From Coenobita brevimanus (Eukaryota; Arthropoda; Malacostraca; Decapoda; Coenobitidae): a DNA stretch of 64,000 nt. The translations under genes and the position numbers were made by a program. This document shows, piece after piece, positions 18,403 through 27,761 of this stretch. Under the pieces are notes generated by a model. The model did not search any database and was not told the origin of the DNA. It was given only the letters and a program-made list of their open reading frames with translations. Each line of letters starts with the position of its first letter. Position 1 is the first letter of the stretch. The stretch lies in assembly GCA_032717465.1 (NCBI GenBank), contig CM064690.1:13632830-13696829 (forward strand), in the 5' to 3' direction.

Positions 18403-20536
18403 CCACACCCCCAACCTCCCCATGCTCCCGCATCGCCTGTCACTTCCACATACGAGTGCTATGGTTCCTCCTCGCCATCCCCTTCCACCTCCCCTACCAC
18501 CTCAGCCTCCACTGCCTCCACCACCCCCCGCACCTTACCTGACATCTCACCCGCCACACCTCAATCACCCTCACCCCTTCCCTCCGCCGCCTCACCCTTT
18601 CCACCCAAGCCCACGTGCCCCGCCCACCCCGCCACCCCCGCAGGACAACCCACTACCACTGCCCTCTCCCCTCCACACCTACGCACGCCCACTCCGACGA
18701 TCTCACCTTCCACTGTGCCCCCAACGCGCGCGACAGCCTGTGCCAACCGACCCCGCCCACCCCGCATGCCTACTTCCCCACCCACACTCACCCTCAGAAC
18801 CACCACCACCATCCCCTCTGGCTGACTCTCATGCCCACCCACCCAATACACACACACCCCTACACCGCCCACCTCTCCACGACTTCACACCATCAGGCTA
18901 CATCAGGCCCAAATCTCCTCTACCTGTACTCCCCAGAGACTTCAACGCCGCATTACCACGGCACAAAACCCGGCCCTTACCCACAGTATCCAGCATTCAG
19001 CTCCCAGCCACACCGACAGCCACACCAAGCAAGATGAGAGTGAAGCGGGCCGTATGGGCACCTACCCTTGGCAGGAACCACAGACTCCGTGGGCCACACC
19101 ACCTGCTAAACCTCCTCCAGTCTACCACCGCCACCTCCACACTCTTCCTCACCTGCGACCCAGCACAAGAAGAGAACCCCTACACTGTCGCCTGGCAAAC
19201 TGCGCTGCAACACCTCCAGCCCATGTACACCACCTCTAACACACAAGCGTTCCACCTCCAGCCACGAGGACGTGACTTTTTACAGGGGGAGAGTGGTAAA
19301 ATGCGTGACTTAAACAACAGTGCCCCCGAAAAATACCATAGTACCCCCGACGACAGGGCAAGCCAAACACAGCTCAGTATGCCCGAGGATGTGCCGACAC
19401 CCCCACACAGACCCCATGGGGTAGCCGCCACCAGTCACAACCACTCCCGGCAACAGCGACATATGTCAGCCCGGGCCGTGCGCCCCTGTGTCACGCAGCC
19501 ACCACGCTGTCGCCGCCATAGGAGAAGGACACTACCTTCACGGAGTAGAATTGTTGAGTCAGCTAGGGGTGGAGTTGTAAAAGACACTCCAGATGGCGCC
19601 CCTCTGGTAGAGACGATCTATGGTCGCTCCCATCCTCGTGAGATGATCTATGGTTGCTCCCATCCTCGTGAGACGATCTATGGTCGCTCCCAGCCTCATG
19701 AGACGATCTATGGTCGCTCCAAAAGTGTTCCGGCAGAGACGATCTATGGTCGCTCCAAAAGTGTTCCGGCAGAGACGATCTATGGTCGCTCCCATCCTCG
19801 TGAGACGATCCATGGTCTCTCCGAAAGTGCTCCGGTAGAGATGATCTATGGTCGCTCCCATCCTCGTGAGACGATCTGTGGTCGCTCCGAAAGTGCTTCG
19901 GTAGAGACGATCTATGGTTGCTCCCATCCTCGTGAGACGATCCGTGGTCGCTCCGAAAGTGTTCCGGTAGAGACGATCTATGGTCGCTCCCATCCTCGTG
20001 AGACGATCCATGGTTGCTCCGAAAGTGCTCCGGTAGAGACGAACTATGGTCGCTCCCATCCTCGTGAGATGATCCATGGTCGCTCCGAAAGTGCTCCGGT
20101 AGAGATGATCTATGGTCGCTCCGAGAGTGTCTTGGTAGAGACGACCTATTGTCGGTCCCTTCCTTGTGAGACGATCTATAGTCGCTCCGAGGGTGTGCAG
20201 AGAGAGGTAAGGAGAGAGACGTCCCTACAGCAGGAGACTAGAGCCCAGGCTTCCTGTCCCAGAGTGACCCAGACAGGCCTCACAGCCTCCCCTGGTCTCT
20301 GTTCCCTACGCCTGGCCCTAGAGCAGACGTACCTGACGGACCCCAGTGGAAGTCGCTGCCGCAGCCCTCTCCTGTCGGCGCCCCTAGACGCTGGAGACCG
20401 CAGCCCACCGTCTCTCTCGGTTCTCCCCAGGACACCCGGGCGCGATCTCCCTACGCCCCCACGACGCCGTAAGGCCCTCACGACAGGCCGGGACTTATCA
20501 CAGAGGTTCCTGGAGCTATTCGGCCCCAGTCCCTAA
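18008..20536 (+). CDS. Fused open frame: ORF-L N-terminus, pol C-terminus and complete ORF-L
   Basis: 842 codons are open. Residues 1-131 are the ORF-L N-terminal block and three repeats from the truncated 5' LTR. Residues about 132-430 are the pol proline-rich region and the conserved domain KRAVWAPTLGRN to HLQPRGRDFL. From codon 432 (ATG at 19301, nucleotides 5-7 of the 3' LTR) the complete ORF-L of 411 residues follows: ARAVRPCVTQPP, RRRTLPSRSR, APLVETIYGRS, about 18 repeats of ETIYGRSHPR and ETIYGRSESAPV type, then GLTASPGLCSLRLALEQTY, APLDAGDRSPP, LPRTPGRD and RFLELFGPSP. There is no signal peptide or membrane segment. Arg, Ser and Pro are abundant. Function unknown. The fusion itself is a deletion product; the LTR part is the informative piece. 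Confidence 0.7.
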   Translation: MHDLNNSAPEKYHSTPDDRASQTQLSMPEDVPTPPHRPHGVATTSHNHSRQQRHMSARAVRPCVTQPPRRRRRRRRTLPSRSGIVESARGGVVKDTPDGAPLVETIYGHPHPRETIYGRSEIVPVETIYGRSHTPNLPMLPHRLSLPHTSAMVPPRHPLPPPLPPQPPLPPPPPAPYLTSHPPHLNHPHPFPPPPHPFHPSPRAPPTPPPPQDNPLPLPSPLHTYARPLRRSHLPLCPQRARQPVPTDPAHPACLLPHPHSPSEPPPPSPLADSHAHPPNTHTPLHRPPLHDFTPSGYIRPKSPLPVLPRDFNAALPRHKTRPLPTVSSIQLPATPTATPSKMRVKRAVWAPTLGRNHRLRGPHHLLNLLQSTTATSTLFLTCDPAQEENPYTVAWQTALQHLQPMYTTSNTQAFHLQPRGRDFLQGESGKMRDLNNSAPEKYHSTPDDRASQTQLSMPEDVPTPPHRPHGVAATSHNHSRQQRHMSARAVRPCVTQPPRCRRHRRRTLPSRSRIVESARGGVVKDTPDGAPLVETIYGRSHPREMIYGCSHPRETIYGRSQPHETIYGRSKSVPAETIYGRSKSVPAETIYGRSHPRETIHGLSESAPVEMIYGRSHPRETICGRSESASVETIYGCSHPRETIRGRSESVPVETIYGRSHPRETIHGCSESAPVETNYGRSHPREMIHGRSESAPVEMIYGRSESVLVETTYCRSLPCETIYSRSEGVQREVRRETSLQQETRAQASCPRVTQTGLTASPGLCSLRLALEQTYLTDPSGSRCRSPLLSAPLDAGDRSPPSLSVLPRTPGRDLPTPPRRRKALTTGRDLSQRFLELFGPSP
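18403..19283 (+). pseudogene. gLTR-C internal remnant (3' end of pol)
   Basis: It matches the gLTR-B region 9167-10050: proline-rich stretch with HTSAMVPPRHPLPPP, ADSHAHPPNTHTPLH and DFTPSGYIRP, then the WAP-to-RGRDF domain. It is open throughout and in frame with both LTR parts. Confidence 0.8.
19284..19296 (+). other. Polypurine tract of gLTR-C
   Basis: AGGGGGAGAGTGG lies directly before the 3' LTR. It also encodes part of QGESGK, joining pol to ORF-L in frame. Confidence 0.75.
19610..20192 (+). repeat. Minisatellite of LTR C (alternating 30- and 36-bp units)
   Basis: A shared start GAGACGATCTATGGTCGCTCC is followed by either CATCCTCGT (30-bp unit) or GAAAGTGCTCCGGTA (36-bp unit), often alternating as a 66-bp higher-order repeat. 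Both lengths keep the frame. The 36-bp unit aligns with the B unit at GAGACG, CGCTC and GTGCT. Confidence 0.9.
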
Positions 20537-20609
20537 GGCCACACGCCTGAGCCAAGCCCGGAAGTCACGGGAAGCCCAGGACGCGAGAGGACGCCCTTAC
20601 GAGTTATCC

Positions 20610-20626
20610 CGTGCCCTCTCGGCACG
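20610..20626 (+). other. Conserved hairpin in LTR C
   Basis: CGTGCC-CTCTC-GGCACG, in a GC-rich block conserved with LTR B (GGCGGTGCCCCTAGCC follows in both). Two frames of this block are similar between B and C, so it may be coding, structural or both. Confidence 0.5.
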
Positions 20627-21523
20627 CCTTGCATTGGCGGTGCCCCTAGCCCGGCAAGATCGCCGACGACATGTTCCTGCCTATCTCCCTGATGAATACG
20701 TGTGATACTGTAGTATGAGTGATTTAGGTTAAGTGTGATTTCCCCTAATGTAAGTATTGTGCAGTGATTTCATATAGTGAATATCGGGGTAAATAAGATC
20801 ACAGTGAGAAGTTAAAGAACGAGTGTGTGGAACAAGATCTGATGAACTATACTTATGAGTGACATCCCTGTTATACAATTCGTAAGCCTGTGCCGCCTGG
20901 AGATTCCCCTATAAAGACATACCCCCATTACTGTGAAGGAATATTGTGAAAGGGAGTATTAATGGTATTCTCTCCCTCCCCCACGCTGACCATAAATCTT
21001 GTTTATCACCCTCTCTCACTCCAATATCCCGAGTAAGTGTGAATCAAGAGTAAAATCAATTACCAAAGTCCCTTGGCTAGTGGAAACCATATAAACTTCA
21101 CGGCTAATATCTGCCGCTCTCCAGTATTACCATAACTTTCCCCTAGCCGTCACAAGTCACTCCCCGCACCTCCCCTATCTCCTCCTAGTGAGACTTAACC
21201 CCTCTCCCGCGCCCCCGCGCGCGCCTATATTTACGTACTCCTGATACACTAGGATTGATTGTGTTGTCATCACTATCAGAGAAGCAAGTATCCTGCGAGA
21301 TACACATATCCTAGATAAGGTTTTATATTGCTATATATTGTGCTGTAATATCTGCTGATTTGTCCTGTGTCTGATTGTGGTAATATACGTGTAAAGGTTG
21401 TTGCCTAGAGTTTTTGTGTCCTGCCTCTCTTTATTGCACTAGCTCCGGTCTCGAAAGAGGACCCCGCTCCACGTTAGGTGAAATAGGAACGAGAAGTCGA
21501 GCCTAATTTCACCTAGCATTACA

Positions 21524-21607
21524 GACACAATTGGGGGAGATGATTTACAGAGTAAGGAAAGTATAACAAACTAGAGAAGTTGGAAGGGTGAAATGGGAAA
21601 TGTAGAC
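21524..21607 (+). mobile_element. LINE-H fragment 3
   Basis: It begins with the right target duplicate GACAC of element C and continues the LINE-H sequence for about 80 bp, with stops. The boundary with the next element is uncertain by about 10 bp. Confidence 0.5.
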
Positions 21608-21872
21608 AAAGTATATGGCTGAGATGTGGGCACCATCCAGCCCTCTTAAGCTACCAGAAGAGGCCGGATGACTCCGTCGCTGATGCATGTCCAGGATGCA
21701 ACACAGCACCCCATACTATTAAGCACATTATGGAAGACTGCATTGCACACAATCACCTACACCAACAACACAACATTCTCCGCCCGGTCTCGGCCATGGC
21801 CTTCCTAAGGGACTCGGGGCTGTTCGGCCAGACTGCCTAGGGAACAACAACTACTACTACTACTATGGCTTC
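21608..21872 (+). mobile_element. LINE-X 3' end, copy 1
   Basis: It encodes the C-terminus RCGHHPALLSYQKRPDDS, ACPGCNTAPHTIKHIMEDC and stops after FLRDSGLFGQTA. The tail is (CTA)n. It matches the minus-strand LINE-X end at 27762-28065, including the CPGCNTAPHTI Cys/His cluster typical of Jockey/CR1-like LINE C-termini. Confidence 0.8.
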
Positions 21873-23103
21873 TATAATCTCTTTTAAGGCAAGAACAAAT
21901 ACGTTAAACCTGGCACACAGGAGAAAATACCGTCCTGACCGCCCGGTCCGTGAAGGGGATATAGAAAACCTTGAACCTTTTATGTTGGAGGGCGAAAAAT
22001 ATCAGGTCAATTAGTTACAAGAAAGCATATCGAGGACAAAAGTGAAATTACAGGTAACATTTTAAGTGGGAAAAGTCGGATGACTTAGGAGCAAAATTTT
22101 TAATAACTTTTGGGGAAAAAAAAAGGAAAAAAGAACAAAAGAGCTCAGTGGTCAAGGAAATATATAAAGGGAAAAGTACAAAACTTACGATATAGGGATG
22201 CCGTAGAAAAGGCAATTCGGGGTACTGTGGTCGCTGGCGTTGGCTTTGGACCATCTCGCTTCCTGCAAACCAAAACATTGACCAGCGACTGTCTTGGTTA
22301 GTGAACTGTTTATTATTTCTGCATTTTATACTTTTATTTTATATTAAGGTATGTATATACCACATTAGGTCTTTGCGAATATTTGTTTAACTCGACGATA
22401 AAGTTTAGTTTAAAAAGTTGACACTCAGGAAGAACAGGTTAGACTATAAACCGTTGTGAGGTATTGTGGCGCTCAGGACGAATTTTTCCCACGGACCATT
22501 TCCTCAATTTGATTGGGTGTTGGGCCACTTCACCTAGTGCCACTGTTGGCTGGTATTGCCTTGCAGTTTCTTCTGTGGCAGACCATCAAAAGAACAGTGT
22601 ATAGTGTACGTATATTTATGCTTTTTACTTTGAGGGAAGTAACCCATGTGCTGATGAGGGACGCCTTCATGTGCTGGCACCGGGTTAGAGCAGTGTGGAT
22701 GTCCCTCAGCTCCTTCCCCGTCATTTGAAAGGACGTTGTTGGGTTTCAGGAAAACGACAACTTCACTTTCAGACGGCAGACCACTGAGTTCAGATAAGCC
22801 AGGGGTCACAACAAGGGAATAGCCCATGCCATTTTCCCATAACCTCAGTGAGTAAATATGAATGACAGTGATGCAGGGATTCAAGCTGTTTATATAAAAC
22901 TAACATTCTTAACCAAAGTGATTTTAGTAATAGGTACATTGCAGGTAATTAACATTTAAGTTTGGCTGAGGAGAACAAGCAAGATATACTGGTATGGTAA
23001 TTCTTGCCAAACAGGTACTGCAATTACACCTGTATTACCCTACAACAAACTTATGATATCGGGGTAAGTAATTTTGGTACATATGCAACACAGATAGCTG
23101 TTG
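21873..23103. other. No recognisable gene or repeat
   Basis: AT-rich sequence with only short open frames on either strand and an A-rich run near 22118-22135. I found no domain motif, tandem repeat or terminal inverted repeat. Confidence 0.4.
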
Positions 23104-23958
23104 CACAGTGATTGGAAAAAACAATGAAGAAAGTCAAAATGGGGAATGCCCCAGGAATTGATGAAATGATAAAGCACAGGGGAGAGATAGTAGTAGAATG
23201 GATATGGAAGATGTGCAAATCGGCCTGGGAAGAAGGTAAAGTCCTGGAGGATTGGAAATCAGGTATAATTGTTCTCCGTATAAAATCTGTTTATCTATCT
23301 ATAGCCTGACATCCTAATCCCGCAAAAGGGTGGCCGCAGACAAAACGCCTCCAAGTAGCTGTCACCCACCATTTGACTACCCTCCCCCCAACTCACTCCC
23401 CCTCCCTCATATACCTCTCACCTCCATCCCTCCACCTCATCCTCGGTCTAAAGGAAAAGGGGAAAAAGAAGTGTGTGGTACTCACGGGGACAATTGTCTT
23501 CTTAGTATAATAGGCCAAGTACCGGGTATATGATGGGGTACTTATTGACAGAGTTGGGGAAATAAAAGAGGAATTAGTTGGAAAAGAACTGGGAGGTTTT
23601 AGGAAGGGAAGAGGTTGTGTAGGCATATATTCATTCTTAGGTTTAGTGGAACAATTTCTAGAGAAGGGAAAGAGGTTGTATGCATCCTTCATGGAATGGG
23701 AGAAAGTGTATGTCAGGGTGGATGGACAAGGATGGTGGAAAGTAAGGTATTAAGAATATACCGGTATGGAGTAAATGGGAAGTTGTTGAATCCTGTGAAG
23801 AATATGCGTGAGGGTGCTATGGCTGCAGTGCATGTGGATGGTGAACTGAGTGAGCTTTTCCATCAGAATGTTGGATTGAAACCAGAATGTGTCATATCTC
23901 CGTGGTTGTTCAGTCTGTATATGGATGGAGTTATAAAGAGGTTTAAGGTAGAGGGGGT
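23104..23958 (+). mobile_element. LINE-E copy E1 (RTE-like), RT fragment
   Basis: It matches the RT of LINE-E: MKKVKMGNAPGIDEM, then WKSGIIV, an interruption, then GKGEKEVCG, the palm region around VGLKPECVISPWLF and YMDGVIKRF. It is full of stops. The interruption at 23296-23449 is an antisense piece of the same family. It ends about 23958, where copy E2 begins. Confidence 0.75.
23296..23449 (-). mobile_element. Antisense LINE-E 3' end inside copy E1
   Basis: It has the same sequence as the 3' end of other LINE-E copies (RRFVCGHP in the frame; ends near the phrase CCTGACATCCTAATCCCGC on the plus strand) and a (TAGA)n tail at 23288-23295 on the minus strand. This is an element inserted into a relative in opposite orientation, strongly 5'-truncated. 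Confidence 0.7.
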
Positions 23959-26900
23959 AGAATACTCCCTCAGTATCTCTGCTTGTCGTACAAGGCAACT
24001 AAAAGGGTTGGTGAAGGGTTAGTGCCCCTCTCCAGAAAACAACTAACTAAAAAGTCGAACAAGAAGCCTCGGACAAGGACTGACCAAAAGATGATGACCC
24101 AGGACCGGACAAAGGACATGGTAATTGCAACATGGAATGTAAGAGGTGTGAATGATGAGGTGAAAGAGAGAGTGTCCAGGTGCTTGAGGGTGCGAAAGTT
24201 GATGTATGTGGAGTAACTGAAACTAAATGGAGAGGTGAGAGTGTGAGAGAATGGGAGTATGGATAGGGTATATGTGCAGGAGTAGGTGAGAATGAGAGAG
24301 CAAAAGAAGGAGTGTGTATAGTTGTGAGTAAAAGATGGAAGAAGAACATAAGAGAGTATGGATCAGTTGGGTCAAGGATTGTGTGGGTAAGATTGAAAGT
24401 TGGAATACAAATGTGGGCAATTGTGTGCATGCATGCACCACTGCAAGATCGTGCAAGCAAAGTGAGAGAAGAGTTCTGGACAAATTTGGAAGTGTGCATG
24501 GAAAAGTTTGGAAGGAATGAGAGAGTGTTTTTGATTGGTGATATGAATGGTAAAGTAGGGAATGTGAAGGTGGATGGAATAGTAGGTGAGTGGGGTGTGC
24601 CTACTGAGACAAATGAGAATGGCAGTGCATTAGTGGACATTTGTACTGGGAGGGGGTTGGTGATAGCCAATACCCTCTTCAGGCATAAAATGATCCACAG
24701 GTATACATGGTGAGTGATGCAAAGGATGGGTGGTGAACTGAATGAAAGGAAGGCAATGGTTGATTATGTGTGTGTGGATGAAAGGATGCAAAGATGTGTA
24801 ATGGATGCAAGAGCTTATAGAGATTGGGGGAGTGGACTTTCTGACCACTACTTGGTGGTGGCCAGAATCAAGATCCAAATAAGATGGAGAAATAGAAGAA
24901 GGGAAGGACGGAAAGAAGGAGTATTTGCAAAGAAAGTGGAAAGGTTACAAGAGGATGAGAAAAAAGCAGAATATAAGACAGAAATGGAGGAACGATTGGG
25001 CAAATATGTAATTGAAGCAGATGGGGGACGTGGAAGGTGTGTGCAGGATATTCACAGAAGAAATATGTGCAGCATGTGATGTGTGTGGGATGAAGAGAAG
25101 ACGGTTGGGAATGCAAGGAACAGCATGGTGGAATGAAGAGGTGAGACAGGCTGTGGCACAAAAGAAGAAAGCATACAATGAATGGATGAGAAATAGGGGT
25201 GTGGAAGAAGTAGAGAGGCGGAAGAGAGAGTTATATGTAGAAAGGAAGAGAGAGATGAAAAGATTAGTAAGAGAGAGTAAGAAGAGAGTGGATGAGGAAT
25301 TTGGAAGGAATTTGAGTGTAAAGTGGAGGGACTATAAGAAAATGTTCTGGAAAGAGGTGAAGAGAGTAAGACAGGGTGAAAGTGAAGTTAGCAGGGAAGT
25401 GAAAGATAAAAATGATAGATTAATAATGGAGAAGGGAGAAAAAGTGAGCAGATGGAGAGAACACTTTAAGGAATTGTTGAACATAGAGGATGGAAGTAAT
25501 GCAAGTATACAGTAAGTGGCTGGGAGAAGGAAGGAGGTGAGAAGACAGGAAGAAATCAGTAGGATAGAAGTTGTGAAAGCAATGAAGAAAGTTAAATTGG
25601 GGAAAGCCCCAGGAATTGATGGAGTGTGTGGTGAAATGCTGAAGCATGGGGGAGAGAGAGTAGTAGATTGTATGTGGAAGATGTGCAGATTGGCCTGGGA
25701 GGAAGGTAGAGTCCCGGAGGATTGGAAGTCAGGTATAATTATTCCCTTGTACAAAGGAAAAGGGGAAAAAGAAGTGTGTGGTAATCATAGGGGCATTTGT
25801 CTTCTTGGTATAATAGGAAAAATGTATGGTAGGATACTTATTGACAGAGTTAGAGAAAGAACAGAGGAATTAGTTGGAGAAGAACAGGGAGGCTTTAGGA
25901 AGGGAAGAGGTTGTGTAGATCGGATATTCATTCTTAGATCTTTAGTGGAAAGTTTCTAGAGAAGGGAAACAAGTTGTATGCTGCTTTCATGGATTTGGAG
26001 AAAGCATATGACAGGGTGGATAGACAAGGATTGTGGAAAGTATTAAGAATATATGGAGTGGATGGGAAGTTGCTGAATGGTGTGAAGAGTATGTATGATG
26101 GTGCTAAGGCTGCAGTGCATGTGGATGGTGAACTGAGTGAATTTTTCTCTTTGAAGGTTGGGTTGAAACAGGGATGTGTCATATCTCCATGGTTGTTCAA
26201 TCTGTCCATGGATGGGGTAATGTAAGAGGTACAAGGTAGGGTAGTGGATGTTGGAGTGCCCCTAGTGAGAGAGAGTAGTGTTTGGAAACTCCCTGCACTG
26301 TTGTTTGCAGTTGATATTGTGTTGTTGAGTGAAGACGAAGGGGAGCTGCAAGGCTTGGTGGATGAGTTTGGGAGTGTGTGTAAGTAATGGAATCTAAAGG
26401 TGAATGTAGGGAAGAGTAAAGTGATGGTCTTTGAGAGAGGTGAAGTCGTTGAATGTGCAGCGAGGTTGGATGGTGAGGAATTGGAAAATGAGAGTACGTT
26501 TAAGTACTTGGGTAGTGTGATGAGTAAGGATGGAGGCTTGGAGGGTGAAGTGCTTGAAAGGGTACAGCAGGGCAGAAAGGTTGCTGGTTCCTTGAAAGCA
26601 GTGATAAGAAGCATGGAAGTGAAAAAGTTACTACATGACAGTATTGTGATACCAACTCTAACATATGGAAGTGAAGCTTGGACGTTGTTGGAAGGACACA
26701 AGTCAAGAGTGAGAGCTTTGGAAATGAGTTATTTAAAAGGAGCCTGTGGAGTCACATGGAGAGACAGGCTGACAAATGGGGATCTAAAGGAGCGTTGTGG
26801 TGTGGATGTGGATGTGATAGGAAGCATTATGAGGAATGTACTGAGGTGGTTTGGCCATGTGGAGAGGATGGAGGGTGAAAGACATTTGAAGAGAGTGTAT

Positions 26901-27100
26901 GTGAGTGAGGTGGAAGGGGGGAAAGGGAGGGGTAGGCCAAGGATGAGATGGAAGGATGGGGTGGAGAGGTATATGAGAGAGAGGGGTGTGAGTTGGGAGT
27001 AGGGCAGTGAAATGGCAGGGGACAGGGCAACGTGGAGGCGATTTGTTTGTGGCCACCTCGAATGGGATTGAGGCATCTGGCAATAGATAGAATAGATAGT
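23959..27100 (+). mobile_element. LINE-E copy E2, near full length, inactive
   Basis: This is an RTE-like LINE with an AP-endonuclease (ATWNVRGVNDEV at 24127, FLIGDMNGKVGN at 24535, SDHYLV at 24840) and RT (KAPGIDGVCGEML at 25603, GFRKGRGCVD, FMDLEKAYDRVD at 25987, GLKQGCVISPWLF at 26161). The catalytic FADD reads FAVD near 26308. The C-terminus has TLTYGSEAW, LRWFGHVERM and GRGRPRMRWKDGVERYM. Stops or shifts occur near 24216, 24714, 25080, 25515, 25959 and 26223. The 3' tail is a short ATAG-type repeat at 27083-27098. Clade from motifs only. Confidence 0.85.
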
Positions 27101-27107
27101 GCCCATT

Positions 27108-27300
27108 GGAAAGAGGACAGTGTTTGGAAACTTCCTTTATTGTTGTTCAGATGATAATGTTTGTTAAGTGAAAACGAAGGGGATCTACAAGGCTTGGTGA
27201 ATGAGTTTGCAAGAGTGTGTAGGAACAGAATGTGAAGGTGAATATAGGGAAGAGTAATGTTATAGTCTTCAATAGAAATGATGTCACTGACTGTACAACC
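27108..27300 (+). mobile_element. LINE-E copy E3, short fragment
   Basis: It aligns with the palm region of E2 near 26270-26450 (SVWKLPLLLF, AWMSLQECVG-like positions, NIGKSNVIVFNRNDV). It lies directly behind the tail of E2. A SINE is inserted at its right end. Confidence 0.65.
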
Positions 27301-27310
27301 GCCCGAAGAA

Positions 27311-27471
27311 AAGAATTTAATCCCCGAGCTAGGCAACTATGGCTATGTAGCCCCGCTAGGTTACAGGAGCGTGCTATCACTCCCAGCACGGCAGTCCCGG
27401 GTGAGGCTCGAACTCATGACCCCCTGGTCAGGAGCTCGATGCCCTACCTCTGAGCCACCTTGCCCCCCCCT
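27311..27471 (-). mobile_element. tRNA-derived SINE S1
   Basis: It is flanked by the perfect 10-bp duplication GCCCGAAGAA (27301-27310 and 27472-27481). On the minus strand the head has a box A-like TGGCTCAGAGGTAGGGC and box B GAGTTCGAGCCTC, i.e. an internal Pol III promoter, then a short body ending in TTAAATTCTTTT. Length 161 bp. It is too altered to be a functional tRNA. Confidence 0.8.
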
Positions 27472-27481
27472 GCCCGAAGAA

Positions 27482-27645
27482 GTAATGACTCGCTTTCTTT
27501 AAGTTTCGGACAAAACTCCTTGGGTCTGGCATTGTTCACTGGATAGGGTGTTATGAGATGGCAACACTCTGCGCCTGCCCAGGAAACATAATTTATGGTG
27601 TAAAAATAAATACTCTTAGCCTGCAAAAGTATTAGTTTGGTTTAG

Positions 27646-27679
<34 letters not shown>

Positions 27680-27761
27680 TCAGTAATAAATAAATAGAAA
27701 GTGACATCTGGCACATTTCCATCCGTCATCATGACTCATGCCAGGCACCCTCACATTATGT
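27482..27761. other. Unassigned spacer with poly(T) run
   Basis: It contains a run of about 29 T near 27648-27676, possibly the tail of an antisense retroposon, but I could not identify its body. Confidence 0.35.

Larger units (their letters stand above)
18004..21523 (+). mobile_element. gLTR-C: internally deleted element of the same family
   Basis: It is flanked by the perfect 5-bp duplication GACAC (17999-18003 and 21524-21528). It consists of the first 399 bp of the 5' LTR, about 880 bp from the 3' end of the internal region, a PPT and a full 3' LTR of 2227 bp. The rest of the 5' LTR, PBS, gag, protease, RT, RNase H and integrase core are missing. It could only have moved with proteins from other copies, or was deleted after insertion. 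Confidence 0.92.
19297..21523 (+). repeat. 3' LTR of gLTR-C (2227 bp)
   Basis: It runs TAAAATGCGTG to ACCTAGCATTACA. The U5 end shares GTTTTTGTGTCCTGCCTCTC, CTCCGGTC and GAAAGAGGACCCCG with B. U3 carries the intact ORF-L (19301-20536). A TATA-like TATATTTA lies at 21226-21233. Confidence 0.92.

Noticed and set aside
27311..27471. Functional tRNA gene
   Set aside because: Promoter boxes are present, but the acceptor stem does not pair and a SINE body and target duplication follow.
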